Part shown: piece by piece, positions 1 through 5,125 of the stretch
Position numbering within the stretch: the stretch's first letter is position 1
Layout of the letters: each line of letters starts with the position of its first letter
Assembly (NCBI GenBank): GCA_938023895.1
Contig: CALJDH010000058.1
Span: forward strand, 1-5,896
Length of the DNA: 5,896 nucleotides
From: an uncultured Aliiroseovarius sp.
Lineage (GTDB): Bacteria; Pseudomonadota; Alphaproteobacteria; Rhodobacterales; Rhodobacteraceae
Direction: 5' to 3'
Notes under the pieces: model-generated
Database searches by the model: none
What the model saw: the letters and a program-made list of their open reading frames with translations, nothing else
What the model was told of the DNA's origin: nothing
Position numbers and translations under genes: made by a program

Positions 1-1
1 C

Positions 2-364
2 CACCCGTGGACGATACAGCTGATGGTGTCTTTGCCCAACACAGGCCCCAACGTGCTGGCTTATGTCGAGGCGACGCTGGCCGTGATGACCAACGCGGGC
101 TTTGATCTGATCGACGCCGACCACGCCTGGAACCTGATGGACAGCCATATCTATGGCTTCACGCTACAGGAGTTAAACTTCCCCTTCGCGCCCGAAGAAT
201 ACGCCGAGGTCACCCAAGCTCACCTGCACCTGATCCCCGCCGACACCTACCCCAACCTGCGCGCCATGGCCGAAAAGGTCGCCGCCCACGAATATGACGG
301 ACTGCACAACTTCGCGCAGGGGGTTGAGTTGATTATTGCGGGGTTGGAGGGGGAGGAGAAATGA
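2..364 (+). CDS. TetR/AcrR-family transcriptional regulator, C-terminal part (5' end outside window)
   Basis: The reading frame is open from base 2 to the TGA at 362-364, so this is the 3' end of a gene that begins to the left. The visible 120 residues begin HPWTIQLM; the first Met, at base 23, is internal and not the real start. The segment NTGPNVLAYVEATL, the later LMDSHIYGFTLQE and the acidic/aromatic NFPFAPEEY run resemble the all-helical C-terminal ligand-binding and dimerisation domain of TetR/AcrR repressors (TetR_C_1-like). The N-terminal helix-turn-helix is not in the window, so DNA binding is inferred from family membership only. Such proteins usually repress an adjacent efflux or catabolic gene and release DNA on binding a small molecule; neither ligand nor target can be read here. 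The C-terminus (EGEEK) is encoded by a very G-rich stretch that doubles as a Shine-Dalgarno-like run before an overlapping ATGA. Good confidence for the family, none for the ligand. Confidence 0.8.
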   Translation, partial: HPWTIQLMVSLPNTGPNVLAYVEATLAVMTNAGFDLIDADHAWNLMDSHIYGFTLQELNFPFAPEEYAEVTQAHLHLIPADTYPNLRAMAEKVAAHEYDGLHNFAQGVELIIAGLEGEEK

Positions 365-396
365 TCGTAACTATGCGCGCCGGTTATACTCGATAG
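361..396 (+). other. 11-codon ORF overlapping the TetR stop (possible remnant of a lost downstream gene)
   Basis: An ATG at 361 overlaps the TetR TGA as ATGA, the usual geometry of translationally coupled operon genes. It is preceded by a purine-rich GGAGGGGGAGGAG run (346-358), including GGAGG at 352-356 four bases upstream. The frame reads 11 codons (MIVTMRAGYTR) and stops with TAG at 394-396. It may be the stub of a gene once cotranscribed with the regulator, a leader peptide, or chance: the G-rich run is also explained by the TetR C-terminal Gly/Glu codons. Nothing recognisable is encoded. Confidence 0.15.
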
Positions 397-433
397 CGCT
401 GATCGTATCTGTTTTGCTTCTCCGAGGCTAAAA

Positions 434-465
434 AGCACTCTCCTTGCAATTTGAAGGAGAACGCT
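434..465. repeat. Inverted repeat able to form a hairpin, in the gap before the exported-protein gene
   Basis: TCTCCTT (439-445) and AAGGAGA (454-460) are perfect inverted copies around an 8-base loop. AGC (434-436) and GCT (463-465) can extend the stem beyond a 2x2 internal loop. On the plus strand no T-run follows. Read on the minus strand the stem is followed by TTTTT (complement of 430-434), which is intrinsic-terminator geometry, yet no minus-strand gene ends here. It may be a leftover terminator, a 5'-UTR structure of the gene at 522, or chance. The rest of the 365-521 gap shows only a TATACT (385-390) without a convincing -35 partner. Confidence 0.35.
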
Positions 466-508
466 CTACGCCCTCCTGAACTCACATACCTGTTAATGCT
501 ATGTGGGC

Positions 509-521
509 GGGGAGGCCAACG
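509..521 (+). promoter_or_regulatory. Ribosome binding site that decides the start at 522
   Basis: GGGGAGG (509-515) lies six bases before the ATG at 522. The upstream in-frame ATG at 501 has no such site, and starting there would put seven extra residues before a well-formed signal peptide. The later start is therefore preferred. Confidence 0.7.
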
Positions 522-1154
522 ATGCAAAAAGTATTCCATATATTACAACACATTCGCGTGTTGGCGGTTGCGCTATCCACTTCCGTTCTGGGGCTTCCGC
601 TACACGCGCAGGAGAAGCCGTCGCCGATTATCGCCAACCTTTTTGAAACCACCGCTGTCTTTGCGCCACCTCCTTGGGTGAAAACCGCCAATATGATGCA
701 AGAGGTTGAAACGCACCAAGCGCAGGGTGCAGGTCCTCAGAACACAGAAGTCATCATTATGGAGTACATCCCAAAAGGGCAGAGTTTTGATGCCTGGACC
801 GAGCTTTATGCAATTCACGCGGAAAGGCCTCTTACGGGCACATCTGAATCGTACCGAAATGGGATGTTGTCCGTTTATGATGATGCCTGCGTCGATGTTA
901 CTTGGCAGCAGTCGAACACTGTCGAAGTCGGAAGCGAGTTGTTTGTCGTTTATTGCGCAGGCTATAGGGACCAGCCTTCGCTCGGAGAAGTTGCTGTCTT
1001 TCACATGAAAAAGTCCAATGAAACTCTTGTGAAAAACTACTATCATAAACGTGTCGCAGCATTTGATTTGGCAGGGCTTCAAGAAGAGTTGCCGATTGAT
1101 GTGGCAGAGCTCATCGTGGCTTTAACTTCGGTGTCATTCCTGAGGATTCAGTAG
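522..1154 (+). CDS. Exported protein of unknown function (signal peptide, two cysteines)
   Basis: The product is 210 residues. An N-terminal signal peptide is visible: basic residues at K3 and R12, a hydrophobic core around residues 13-27, and a likely signal-peptidase I site after A29 (LPLHA|QE). There is no lipobox Cys, so a soluble periplasmic or secreted protein is expected. The mature part (about 181 residues) carries two cysteines, C123 (DDACVDV) and C145 (VVYCAGY), which could form a disulfide after export. It also has an IPKGQSFDAWTELYAI segment (83-98) and a basic Y/H/K stretch near 172-177 (NYYHKR). No further membrane segment is seen. I recall loosely similar uncharacterised proteins in Rhodobacteraceae, but cannot name a family. 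Its GC content is markedly below its neighbours (about 48% in five sampled lines), with more A/T-ending codons, suggesting transfer or a lineage-specific gene. It is convergent with lysC. The gene is well supported; its function is unknown. Confidence 0.75.
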   Translation: MQKVFHILQHIRVLAVALSTSVLGLPLHAQEKPSPIIANLFETTAVFAPPPWVKTANMMQEVETHQAQGAGPQNTEVIIMEYIPKGQSFDAWTELYAIHAERPLTGTSESYRNGMLSVYDDACVDVTWQQSNTVEVGSELFVVYCAGYRDQPSLGEVAVFHMKKSNETLVKNYYHKRVAAFDLAGLQEELPIDVAELIVALTSVSFLRIQ

Positions 1155-1184
1155 GCCAACGCTGCATTCTGTCTTGGGAGCAAA

Positions 1185-1217
1185 TAAAAAACGGCCCCGC
1201 ATCCCAGCGAGGCCGTT
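1185..1217 (-). terminator. Rho-independent terminator of lysC
   Basis: On the minus strand, 29 bases after the lysC stop, an 11-base-pair stem (arms at 1207-1217 and 1190-1200) with a 6-base loop is followed by six T's (complement of 1186-1191). One pair is G.U in the minus-strand transcript but would be a C-A mismatch in the plus-strand transcript, and only the minus side has a T-run. The element is thus oriented for lysC, although it may weakly stop the convergent gene ending at 1154. Confidence 0.9.
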
Positions 1218-1246
1218 CTGATTTCCAGCCCTTGGGGCCGTATCTC

Positions 1247-2482
1247 TTATGCTTTCTCCAGCTCGAACGCGTCATGCAGCGCCTGTACGGCCAGCTCCAT
1301 GTATTTGCGGTCGATCAGGACCGAGATCTTGATCTCGGAGGTCGTGATGACCTTGATGTTGATGCCCTCGTTGGACAGCACATCGAACATTTTGGCCGCG
1401 ATACCAGCCTGCGAGCGCATGCCGATACCCACGATCGACACCTTCGCCACATCCTGATCTGCCACGATGTCGTGGAAATTGATGTCGCCAGCGGCCTTTG
1501 CGTCTGACATGGCTTTCTCAGCCCGCGCTACCTGATCAACCGGGCACGAGAAGGTCATGTCCGTGCGACCCTCTTCCGAGATGTTCTGCACGATCATATC
1601 CACGTTCACTCCAGCCTCGGCCAGCGGGGTGAAGATGGCCGACGCGATGCCGGGGCGGTCCGCCACCGAGATCAGGGTCATTTTCGCTTCGTCGCGGCTG
1701 TATGCGACGCCAGAAACTACATTGCTTTCCACGATATCCTCCTCGTCGCAGACCAATGTGCCTGCTTCCGGGTCATATTCTTCAAAACTGCTCAGAACCC
1801 GCAGTTTCACCTTATAGCGCATTGCCAGCTCGACCGAGCGGGTTTGCAGAACTTTCGCACCCAGCGATGCCAGCTCCAGCATTTCCTCGAACGCGATCTT
1901 GTCCAGCTTGCGCGCCTTGTCCGAGATGCGCGGGTCGGTCGTATAGACGCCGTCTACGTCGGTATAGATGTCACAACGCTCGGCCCCGAAGGCAGCGGCG
2001 AAGGCCACAGCAGTGGTGTCCGATCCGCCACGACCCAATGTGGTAACCCGGCCATCATCCGCGATGCCTTGGAACCCGGCTACGACAGCAACGCGCATGC
2101 CTTCGCCGAACTTGGCCATTATGTTGTCGGTCGGGATCTCTTCGATCCGCGCGGCCGAGTGCACGCCGGTGGTTTTCACAGGCACCTGCCAGCCCTGCCA
2201 ACTGCGCGCCGGCACGTCCATTTCCTGCAGACGCAGCGACATCAGCCCTGCGGTCACTTGCTCGCCCGAGCTGACCACGGCGTCATATTCGCGCGCGTCA
2301 TACAGATGCGAGGTTTCGTTCACCCAGCCCACCAGCTCGTTGGTCTTGCCCGACATGGCCGAGACGATGACGATTACGTCATAGCCATTGGCCACCTCAC
2401 GCGCGACCCGCTTCGAGGCCCGGTGGATCCGATCCAGATTGGCGACTGATGTGCCGCCGAATTTCATCACCAGAATAGGCAT
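1247..2482 (-). CDS. lysC: Aspartate kinase (aspartokinase)
   Basis: A 411-residue cytosolic enzyme that phosphorylates L-aspartate with ATP to give 4-phospho-L-aspartate, the first step towards lysine/diaminopimelate, threonine, methionine and isoleucine. The N-terminal amino-acid-kinase domain (about 1-245) shows KFGGTSV (7-13), SSGEQ (71-75), GRGGSDTTA (150-158) and YTDVDGVYTTDPR (173-185), the substrate and nucleotide motifs of the family. Two C-terminal ACT domains follow (about 267-340 and 347-411), with the DMIVQN signature at 295-300 and TSEIKISVLID at 381-391. These domains normally bind lysine and/or threonine for feedback inhibition. Length and layout match the monofunctional 400-420-residue class (Bacillus, Corynebacterium, most alphaproteobacteria), not the fused aspartokinase-homoserine dehydrogenases. 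The ATG at 2480-2482 puts the KFGG motif at the usual position; only a weak purine-rich AAAGGGATGGGG precedes it. The gene appears monocistronic, with a candidate promoter upstream and its own terminator. An internal start is discussed separately. Confidence 0.97.
   Translation of the reverse strand: MPILVMKFGGTSVANLDRIHRASKRVAREVANGYDVIVIVSAMSGKTNELVGWVNETSHLYDAREYDAVVSSGEQVTAGLMSLRLQEMDVPARSWQGWQVPVKTTGVHSAARIEEIPTDNIMAKFGEGMRVAVVAGFQGIADDGRVTTLGRGGSDTTAVAFAAAFGAERCDIYTDVDGVYTTDPRISDKARKLDKIAFEEMLELASLGAKVLQTRSVELAMRYKVKLRVLSSFEEYDPEAGTLVCDEEDIVESNVVSGVAYSRDEAKMTLISVADRPGIASAIFTPLAEAGVNVDMIVQNISEEGRTDMTFSCPVDQVARAEKAMSDAKAAGDINFHDIVADQDVAKVSIVGIGMRSQAGIAAKMFDVLSNEGINIKVITTSEIKISVLIDRKYMELAVQALHDAFELEKA
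1730..1744 (-). promoter_or_regulatory. Internal Shine-Dalgarno and GTG in lysC, candidate start of a beta subunit
   Basis: Codons 247-251 of lysC read GAG GAG GAT ATC GTG. This gives GAGGAGG (complement of 1738-1744), a five-base spacer, then an in-frame GTG (complement of 1730-1732, Val251). Starting here would make a 161-residue protein holding only the two ACT domains. As recalled, B. subtilis and C. glutamicum aspartokinases are alpha2beta2 enzymes whose beta subunits (about 163 and 172 residues) come from internal starts at nearly the same place. The sequence match is direct; use of the site is inferred. Confidence 0.5.
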
Positions 2483-2513
2483 GCTGCCCCATCCCTTTCT
2501 TTACGTCCGGCTT

Positions 2514-2542
2514 CTCTTACGCAGGAGGGGGCGAAAGGGCAA
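2514..2542 (-). promoter_or_regulatory. Candidate promoter of lysC
   Basis: On the minus strand TTGCCC (complement of 2537-2542) and TAAGAG (complement of 2514-2519) are separated by 17 bases. This would place the transcript start near 2507, with a leader of about 25 bases. The -35 element is a fair match to TTGACA. The -10 element is poor and lacks the final T, a feature tolerated in Rhodobacter relatives. The leader would be too short for a lysine riboswitch. This is a pattern match only. Confidence 0.35.
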
Positions 2543-2580
2543 GGGCAGAGCGTGATTGCCCCATGCGGACTGCATTTTCT

Positions 2581-2632
2581 TGTCATAAATATCCTGGGGT
2601 GAGGCCGGAACGGCCGAGGGGCAACGCCCCTC
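2581..2632 (-). repeat. Tandem GC-rich hairpins after the dehydrogenase gene (probable dispersed intergenic repeat)
   Basis: Starting two bases after the dehydrogenase stop, the minus strand carries GAGGGGC-GTT-GCCCCTC (complement of 2616-2632). A second hairpin, GGCCG-TTC-CGGCC (complement of 2603-2615), follows directly, and then a CACCCCAGGATATTTATGACA tail down to 2581. There is no T-run, so this is not a classical intrinsic terminator. From memory, very similar double-hairpin units with a CCC(C)AGGATATTT tail occur many times between genes in Rhodobacterales genomes. They may act as mRNA 3'-end stabilisers or terminators. The hairpins are certain; membership of a repeat family is recalled and cannot be verified from one copy. 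Confidence 0.6.
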
Positions 2633-2634
2633 TC

Positions 2635-3279
2635 TCAATACGGATGCTCCCTTCCATCCCAAGTCTCGAAACACCCGGTGCTTTCCATCGACAGTGCCGA
2701 GAACCGTTCGATCAACCCGGTGGCCGAGGCTTCGGCGTCGATCTCGCCATCGCTGCCACCCATATCTGTACGGACCCAGCCGGGGTGGTAGATGCCGACG
2801 GCAAGCTCGTCACCGGCTAGATCTGCGGCCAGGTTACGGCCAAGATTCAGCGCAGCGGCTTTGGACGCACGATAGATATAGCTTCCACCCGGTGCACGGG
2901 TTTGGCTGGCCATCTGGGACGAAATGATTGCAATCTTGCCTTTGGCTTTCTGCACATTCGCCAGCAACGTCTGTACTGTCAGGAATACGCCTGTAACATT
3001 CGCCGCAAACGCCTCGGCCCACATCTGAGCGGGGTAGCCTGACGGCATTTCTTCGAACTTATCCGGATAGATTCCTGCATTGCAGATCAGAAGATCAACG
3101 CCCGCATCGCCAACAGCCTTTTTTAGAACTTGGAAAGCCTCGGGTTTGGTCACATCCAGCGCGACCAAATCGCCTTCGCCGCCGCGCGAGGTGCCGATCA
3201 CCTCGTGCCCGTCGGCCTGATAGCGAACATACAGCTCTCGCCCGATGCCACGACTGGCCCCAGTAATGATTATGCGCAT
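2635..3279 (-). CDS. Short-chain dehydrogenase/reductase (SDR family)
   Basis: The product is 214 residues, an NAD(P)-dependent oxidoreductase with a Rossmann fold, presumably cytosolic. It shows the classical SDR signatures: TGASRGIG (6-13, dinucleotide-binding glycine loop), LDV (41-43, adenine pocket), NAGI (67-70), N94, the catalytic Ser in IISSQM (120/121), Y136-x3-K140 (YRASK), and PGWVRTDM (166-173) after the active site. It is short for the family (usually about 250 residues) and resembles the compact C-factor/sniffer-like SDRs. The substrate cannot be told. The start is fixed by AAAGGAG (complement of 3285-3291) five bases before ATG at 3277-3279 and by the TGAS motif directly after it. 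The frame stays open upstream to 3561, but that part overlaps the acetyltransferase gene and is not protein-like. It lies 56 bases downstream of the GNAT gene on the same strand, probably in the same transcript. Confidence 0.92.
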   Translation of the reverse strand: MRIIITGASRGIGRELYVRYQADGHEVIGTSRGGEGDLVALDVTKPEAFQVLKKAVGDAGVDLLICNAGIYPDKFEEMPSGYPAQMWAEAFAANVTGVFLTVQTLLANVQKAKGKIAIISSQMASQTRAPGGSYIYRASKAAALNLGRNLAADLAGDELAVGIYHPGWVRTDMGGSDGEIDAEASATGLIERFSALSMESTGCFETWDGREHPY

Positions 3280-3335
3280 GTGAACTCCTTTGGCGGGATT
3301 TTTGAAGTGTGGGACCGTATGGCGATCTGATCGCG

Positions 3336-3788
3336 CTAGTCTTTCTTCGCATACTTGATAAACGGCGTCCGCGTGGCGACCTGATCGTAAAGCATCCGGC
3401 CCTTGTAGTTGAACTCTTGCGTCATCCAGTAGGTGCCTGAACACCCTTGGTCCTTGGCGATTGTGTGCACCGCTTCGATCAACTTCCGGCCCACGCCGCC
3501 GCCACGCAAGCTGGGATCGACATAGAGGTCCATCAGATAGCAGGTGTTCTCGATGCTCCACATGGAGCGGTGAAACAGGAAATGCGTCAGACCGACGAGA
3601 GCCCCGTCTTTCTCGGCCACCAGTCCCTGAAACTCGCCGGGGTCCCCAGACAGCATTCGAGCGAACGAGCTGTCATAGACCGCATCGTCCAGTTTGGTTT
3701 CGTAGAAGTCCAGATAGGCCGTCCACAGCGCACGCCAAGCGGGTTTGTCGTCGGCGTGGATGGGGCGGATTGTGATGGTGTCGGGCAT
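3336..3788 (-). CDS. GNAT-family N-acetyltransferase
   Basis: The product is 150 residues. It begins ITIRPIHADDKPAW, the usual first strand and helix of GNAT proteins. It carries the acetyl-CoA pyrophosphate-binding motif A as DLYVDPSLRGGGVGRKLI (87-104; the R/Q-x-x-G-x-G/A core is R95-G-G-G-V-G). GRMLYDQVA (130-138) near the end includes Y134, where many GNATs have a general-acid tyrosine. Family function is transfer of an acetyl group from acetyl-CoA to an amine (small molecule, peptide N-terminus or lysine). The acceptor cannot be inferred, and the numerous aromatic residues (W18, W22, Y25, F28, Y29, W77, W121) do not settle it. Length is typical. AGGA lies about eight bases before the ATG at 3786-3788, an acceptable but not strong site. 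It sits 67 bases after the DUF1178 gene and 56 bases before the SDR gene, all on the same strand, so cotranscription is likely. Confidence 0.92.
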   Translation of the reverse strand: MPDTITIRPIHADDKPAWRALWTAYLDFYETKLDDAVYDSSFARMLSGDPGEFQGLVAEKDGALVGLTHFLFHRSMWSIENTCYLMDLYVDPSLRGGGVGRKLIEAVHTIAKDQGCSGTYWMTQEFNYKGRMLYDQVATRTPFIKYAKKD

Positions 3789-3855
3789 AGAAGGCGTCCT
3801 GAGTAGGGGGGTGTTGGCAACAGCCTAGCCGAATGCCTTCCAATCACAAGGCGCG

Positions 3856-4347
3856 TTAGTTCACCTTGCGGGTTGGCGTGAAGGGCAGGGGAAGCACGGG
3901 CACGCCATCTTCGATCAGCTCTTTGGCGTCTTCCAACTTGGTCTCGCCATAAATCGCGCGCTCTGGGGCGTCTCCCAGATGCATGGCGCGGGCTTCTTTG
4001 GCGAAATCCTCGCCCACGTAGTCACTTTCAGCCTCGACCTTGGCGCGCAGTTTTGCGATCTCGGCTTCGATCTCGGCCTGAACTTCAGACGGAGGGGCCA
4101 CGTGTGGGGCAGGTGCCGATGGGGCAGGCGCAGATGCTGGGGGCGCTGTCGCTGGAACGTCGGGCTTCGCCGCGGCGTTGCGTGCTGGGCGTACTTTCGG
4201 GGCCATCAACGATTTTTCCACATTGGTTGACCCGCAATCCGGACACGCAACATGACCCGCCGCCGTCAACGCATCAAAGGCGTCGGCGTTCTGGAACCAG
4301 CTCTCAAACTTGTGGTTCTGGTCACATTTCAAAGCGTAACGGATCAT
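3856..4347 (-). CDS. DUF1178 family protein (zinc-ribbon-like N-terminus)
   Basis: The product is 163 residues. The N-terminus (MIRYALKCDQNHKFESWFQN) and CPDCGS (35-40) are the hallmarks of DUF1178. C8, H12, C35 and C38 could hold one metal ion, resembling a zinc ribbon. A conserved VEKSLMAPKVRPAR (43-56) follows, then an Ala/Pro-rich low-complexity linker (about 62-86), a charged helix with EAEIAKLRAKVEAE (92-107, possible short coiled coil), and the typical end with VGEDFAKEARAMHLGDAPER (111-130), IYGE, and the terminal PVLPLPFTP. No signal peptide or membrane segment is present, so it is probably cytosolic. The biochemical role of the family is, to my knowledge, not established. The start ATG (4345-4347) lacks an obvious Shine-Dalgarno sequence but places the family N-terminus exactly. 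It lies 88 bases after the NUDIX gene and 67 bases before the GNAT gene. Confidence 0.93.
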   Translation of the reverse strand: MIRYALKCDQNHKFESWFQNADAFDALTAAGHVACPDCGSTNVEKSLMAPKVRPARNAAAKPDVPATAPPASAPAPSAPAPHVAPPSEVQAEIEAEIAKLRAKVEAESDYVGEDFAKEARAMHLGDAPERAIYGETKLEDAKELIEDGVPVLPLPFTPTRKVN

Positions 4348-4380
4348 GGGGCGCGTGCGTCCAAGTGGTGTCGTCTTTTA

Positions 4381-4411
4381 GATATATGAAACTCGGCGGG
4401 GGCATGTGCAA
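4381..4411 (-). promoter_or_regulatory. Weak candidate promoter before the DUF1178 gene
   Basis: In the 88-base gap after the NUDIX gene the minus strand shows TTGCAC (complement of 4406-4411) and TATATC (complement of 4381-4386) with a 19-base spacer. The local A/T-rich patch stands out in the GC-rich surroundings. The spacer is long and both hexamers are imperfect, so readthrough from the NUDIX gene is just as likely to express DUF1178. Confidence 0.2.
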
Positions 4412-4435
4412 GACCCCAGCGGTAGCGGTTCTGGC

Positions 4436-4942
4436 TTAGCGTAGCCCTTTGGGGTCGAAATCCTTAATGATTTGACGCAGCTCCGGCTGGCCGACCATCT
4501 GCGCGGCTTTCTTGCGGCTGACCCATTTGCGACGGCGTTCGTGCTTTTCCCGATAGGACTTGAGCTGCTTTTTCACCTTCAGTGGAAACACCGCGACAAC
4601 GCAAGGCAGTCGCTCGCCAGCGAAACCCTTGTCGTAGGCGTAGAAACCCAAGACTTGATGATAAAGCTTCCCTTCTACACCGGCTTCTTCGATAGCTTCG
4701 GTCGCGGCTGCCCCTGCGGGGGTTTCCCCGTCCATCGGCCAGCCTTTGGGAATGATCCACCGCCCCGTCCCACGCGAGGTTATCAGCAAGATTTCGACCT
4801 TGCCGTCATGGATGCGGAAAGGCAGCGCACCGAACTGCGTGCGCACGGACCTTTTGTCAGAAAGCGACAGCCGGATTGGCTTTTGTTTGCCCTTCGCAAT
4901 CGTCAACTTTTTGCTGCCTTTATTCCTCATGGCTCCGGTCAT
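4436..4942 (-). CDS. NUDIX hydrolase
   Basis: The product is 168 residues. The NUDIX domain starts near residue 35 (TQFGALPFR) and includes RWIIPKGWP (61-69) and the Nudix box G67-x5-E73-x7-T81-E82-x2-E85-E86-x-G88-V89. The metal-binding glutamates are intact, but the canonical Arg of the REUXEE core is Thr81. Family enzymes cleave nucleoside diphosphates linked to another moiety, using Mg2+. The RWIIPKGW context resembles the diphosphoinositol-polyphosphate/dinucleoside-polyphosphate-hydrolase-like branch, but the substrate here is not known. Both flanks are strongly basic: residues 1-34 hold 11 Lys/Arg against one acidic residue, and 122-145 (KVKKQLK...RRRKW) is also basic, which would suit a polyanionic substrate or RNA. 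The start is uncertain between ATG 4940-4942 (used here; GGA four bases upstream) and ATG 4928-4930 (GGAG only two bases away). It is the first gene of the minus-strand run, separated from metG by a terminator. Confidence 0.92.
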   Translation of the reverse strand: MTGAMRNKGSKKLTIAKGKQKPIRLSLSDKRSVRTQFGALPFRIHDGKVEILLITSRGTGRWIIPKGWPMDGETPAGAAATEAIEEAGVEGKLYHQVLGFYAYDKGFAGERLPCVVAVFPLKVKKQLKSYREKHERRRKWVSRKKAAQMVGQPELRQIIKDFDPKGLR

Positions 4943-5069
4943 CTTATCCGGTTTTTGTTGCCCTTAATTAAAGATAGCCAGTTTCGGGGCGAAATAAAGG
5001 GAATTTGGCTGATTTGGTATACGGAGGGGACGTGGCCCCTATATCGGGTGAGATACCGACGGATTGGCC
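4943..5069 (-). promoter_or_regulatory. Leader region of the NUDIX gene run
   Basis: These 127 bases lie between the metG terminator and the NUDIX start, so a promoter is expected here. On the minus strand the most A/T-rich part reads TATCTTTAATTAA (complement of 4963-4975); TTTAAT or TATCTT could be a -10 element, but no good -35 partner is seen at 16-18 bases. A small hairpin, AGGGG-CCACGT-CCCCT (complement of 5025-5040), with partial TATA/GTATA flanking symmetry, lies further upstream. It could be an operator or chance. No ORF with family-like sequence is present. Confidence 0.3.
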
Positions 5070-5102
5070 AAAAAAACGCCCCGGCTTTTGGTCGGGGCGT
5101 TT
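5070..5102 (-). terminator. Rho-independent terminator of metG
   Basis: On the minus strand, 23 bases after the metG stop, a perfect 10-base-pair stem AAACGCCCCG/CGGGGCGTTT (arms 5093-5102 and 5074-5083) closes a 9-base loop. It runs into seven T's (complement of 5070-5076). Orientation and spacing fit metG. It should insulate the NUDIX run from metG transcription. Confidence 0.92.
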
Positions 5103-5125
5103 CGAATTTCTTGTCCTGAAAGGTC

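Noticed and set aside
600..1082. Minus-strand open frame of 160 codons opposite the exported-protein gene
   Set aside because: It has no signal peptide, family motif or Shine-Dalgarno sequence that I can see. The plus-strand frame has an RBS and a clean signal peptide. The lower GC makes this less certain than elsewhere, but the shadow reading is favoured.
1844..2449. Long plus-strand open frame (201 codons) opposite lysC
   Set aside because: It is antisense to the conserved kinase domain of lysC, is rich in His/Arg/Pro in the way high-GC shadow frames are, and has no recognisable motif.
2483..2634. Possible lysine riboswitch (L box) or attenuator before lysC
   Set aside because: The whole gap is 152 bases, part of it taken by the repeat. 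No L-box-like long conserved fold is recognisable, and the candidate promoter leaves a leader of about 25 bases.
3280..3561. N-terminal extension of the SDR frame by 94 residues
   Set aside because: It overlaps the acetyltransferase gene in another frame, is Arg-rich and not protein-like. A good Shine-Dalgarno sequence and the TGASRGIG motif place the start at 3279.
3789..3855. Possible terminator between the DUF1178 and GNAT genes
   Set aside because: Only short GGC/GCC pairings are available and no T-run follows on the minus strand, so transcription is expected to continue.
4472..5119. Plus-strand open frame of 215 codons opposite the NUDIX gene
   Set aside because: It spans the NUDIX coding region, its leader and the metG terminator in antisense, which a real gene would not be expected to do. 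The NUDIX motif on the other strand is decisive.
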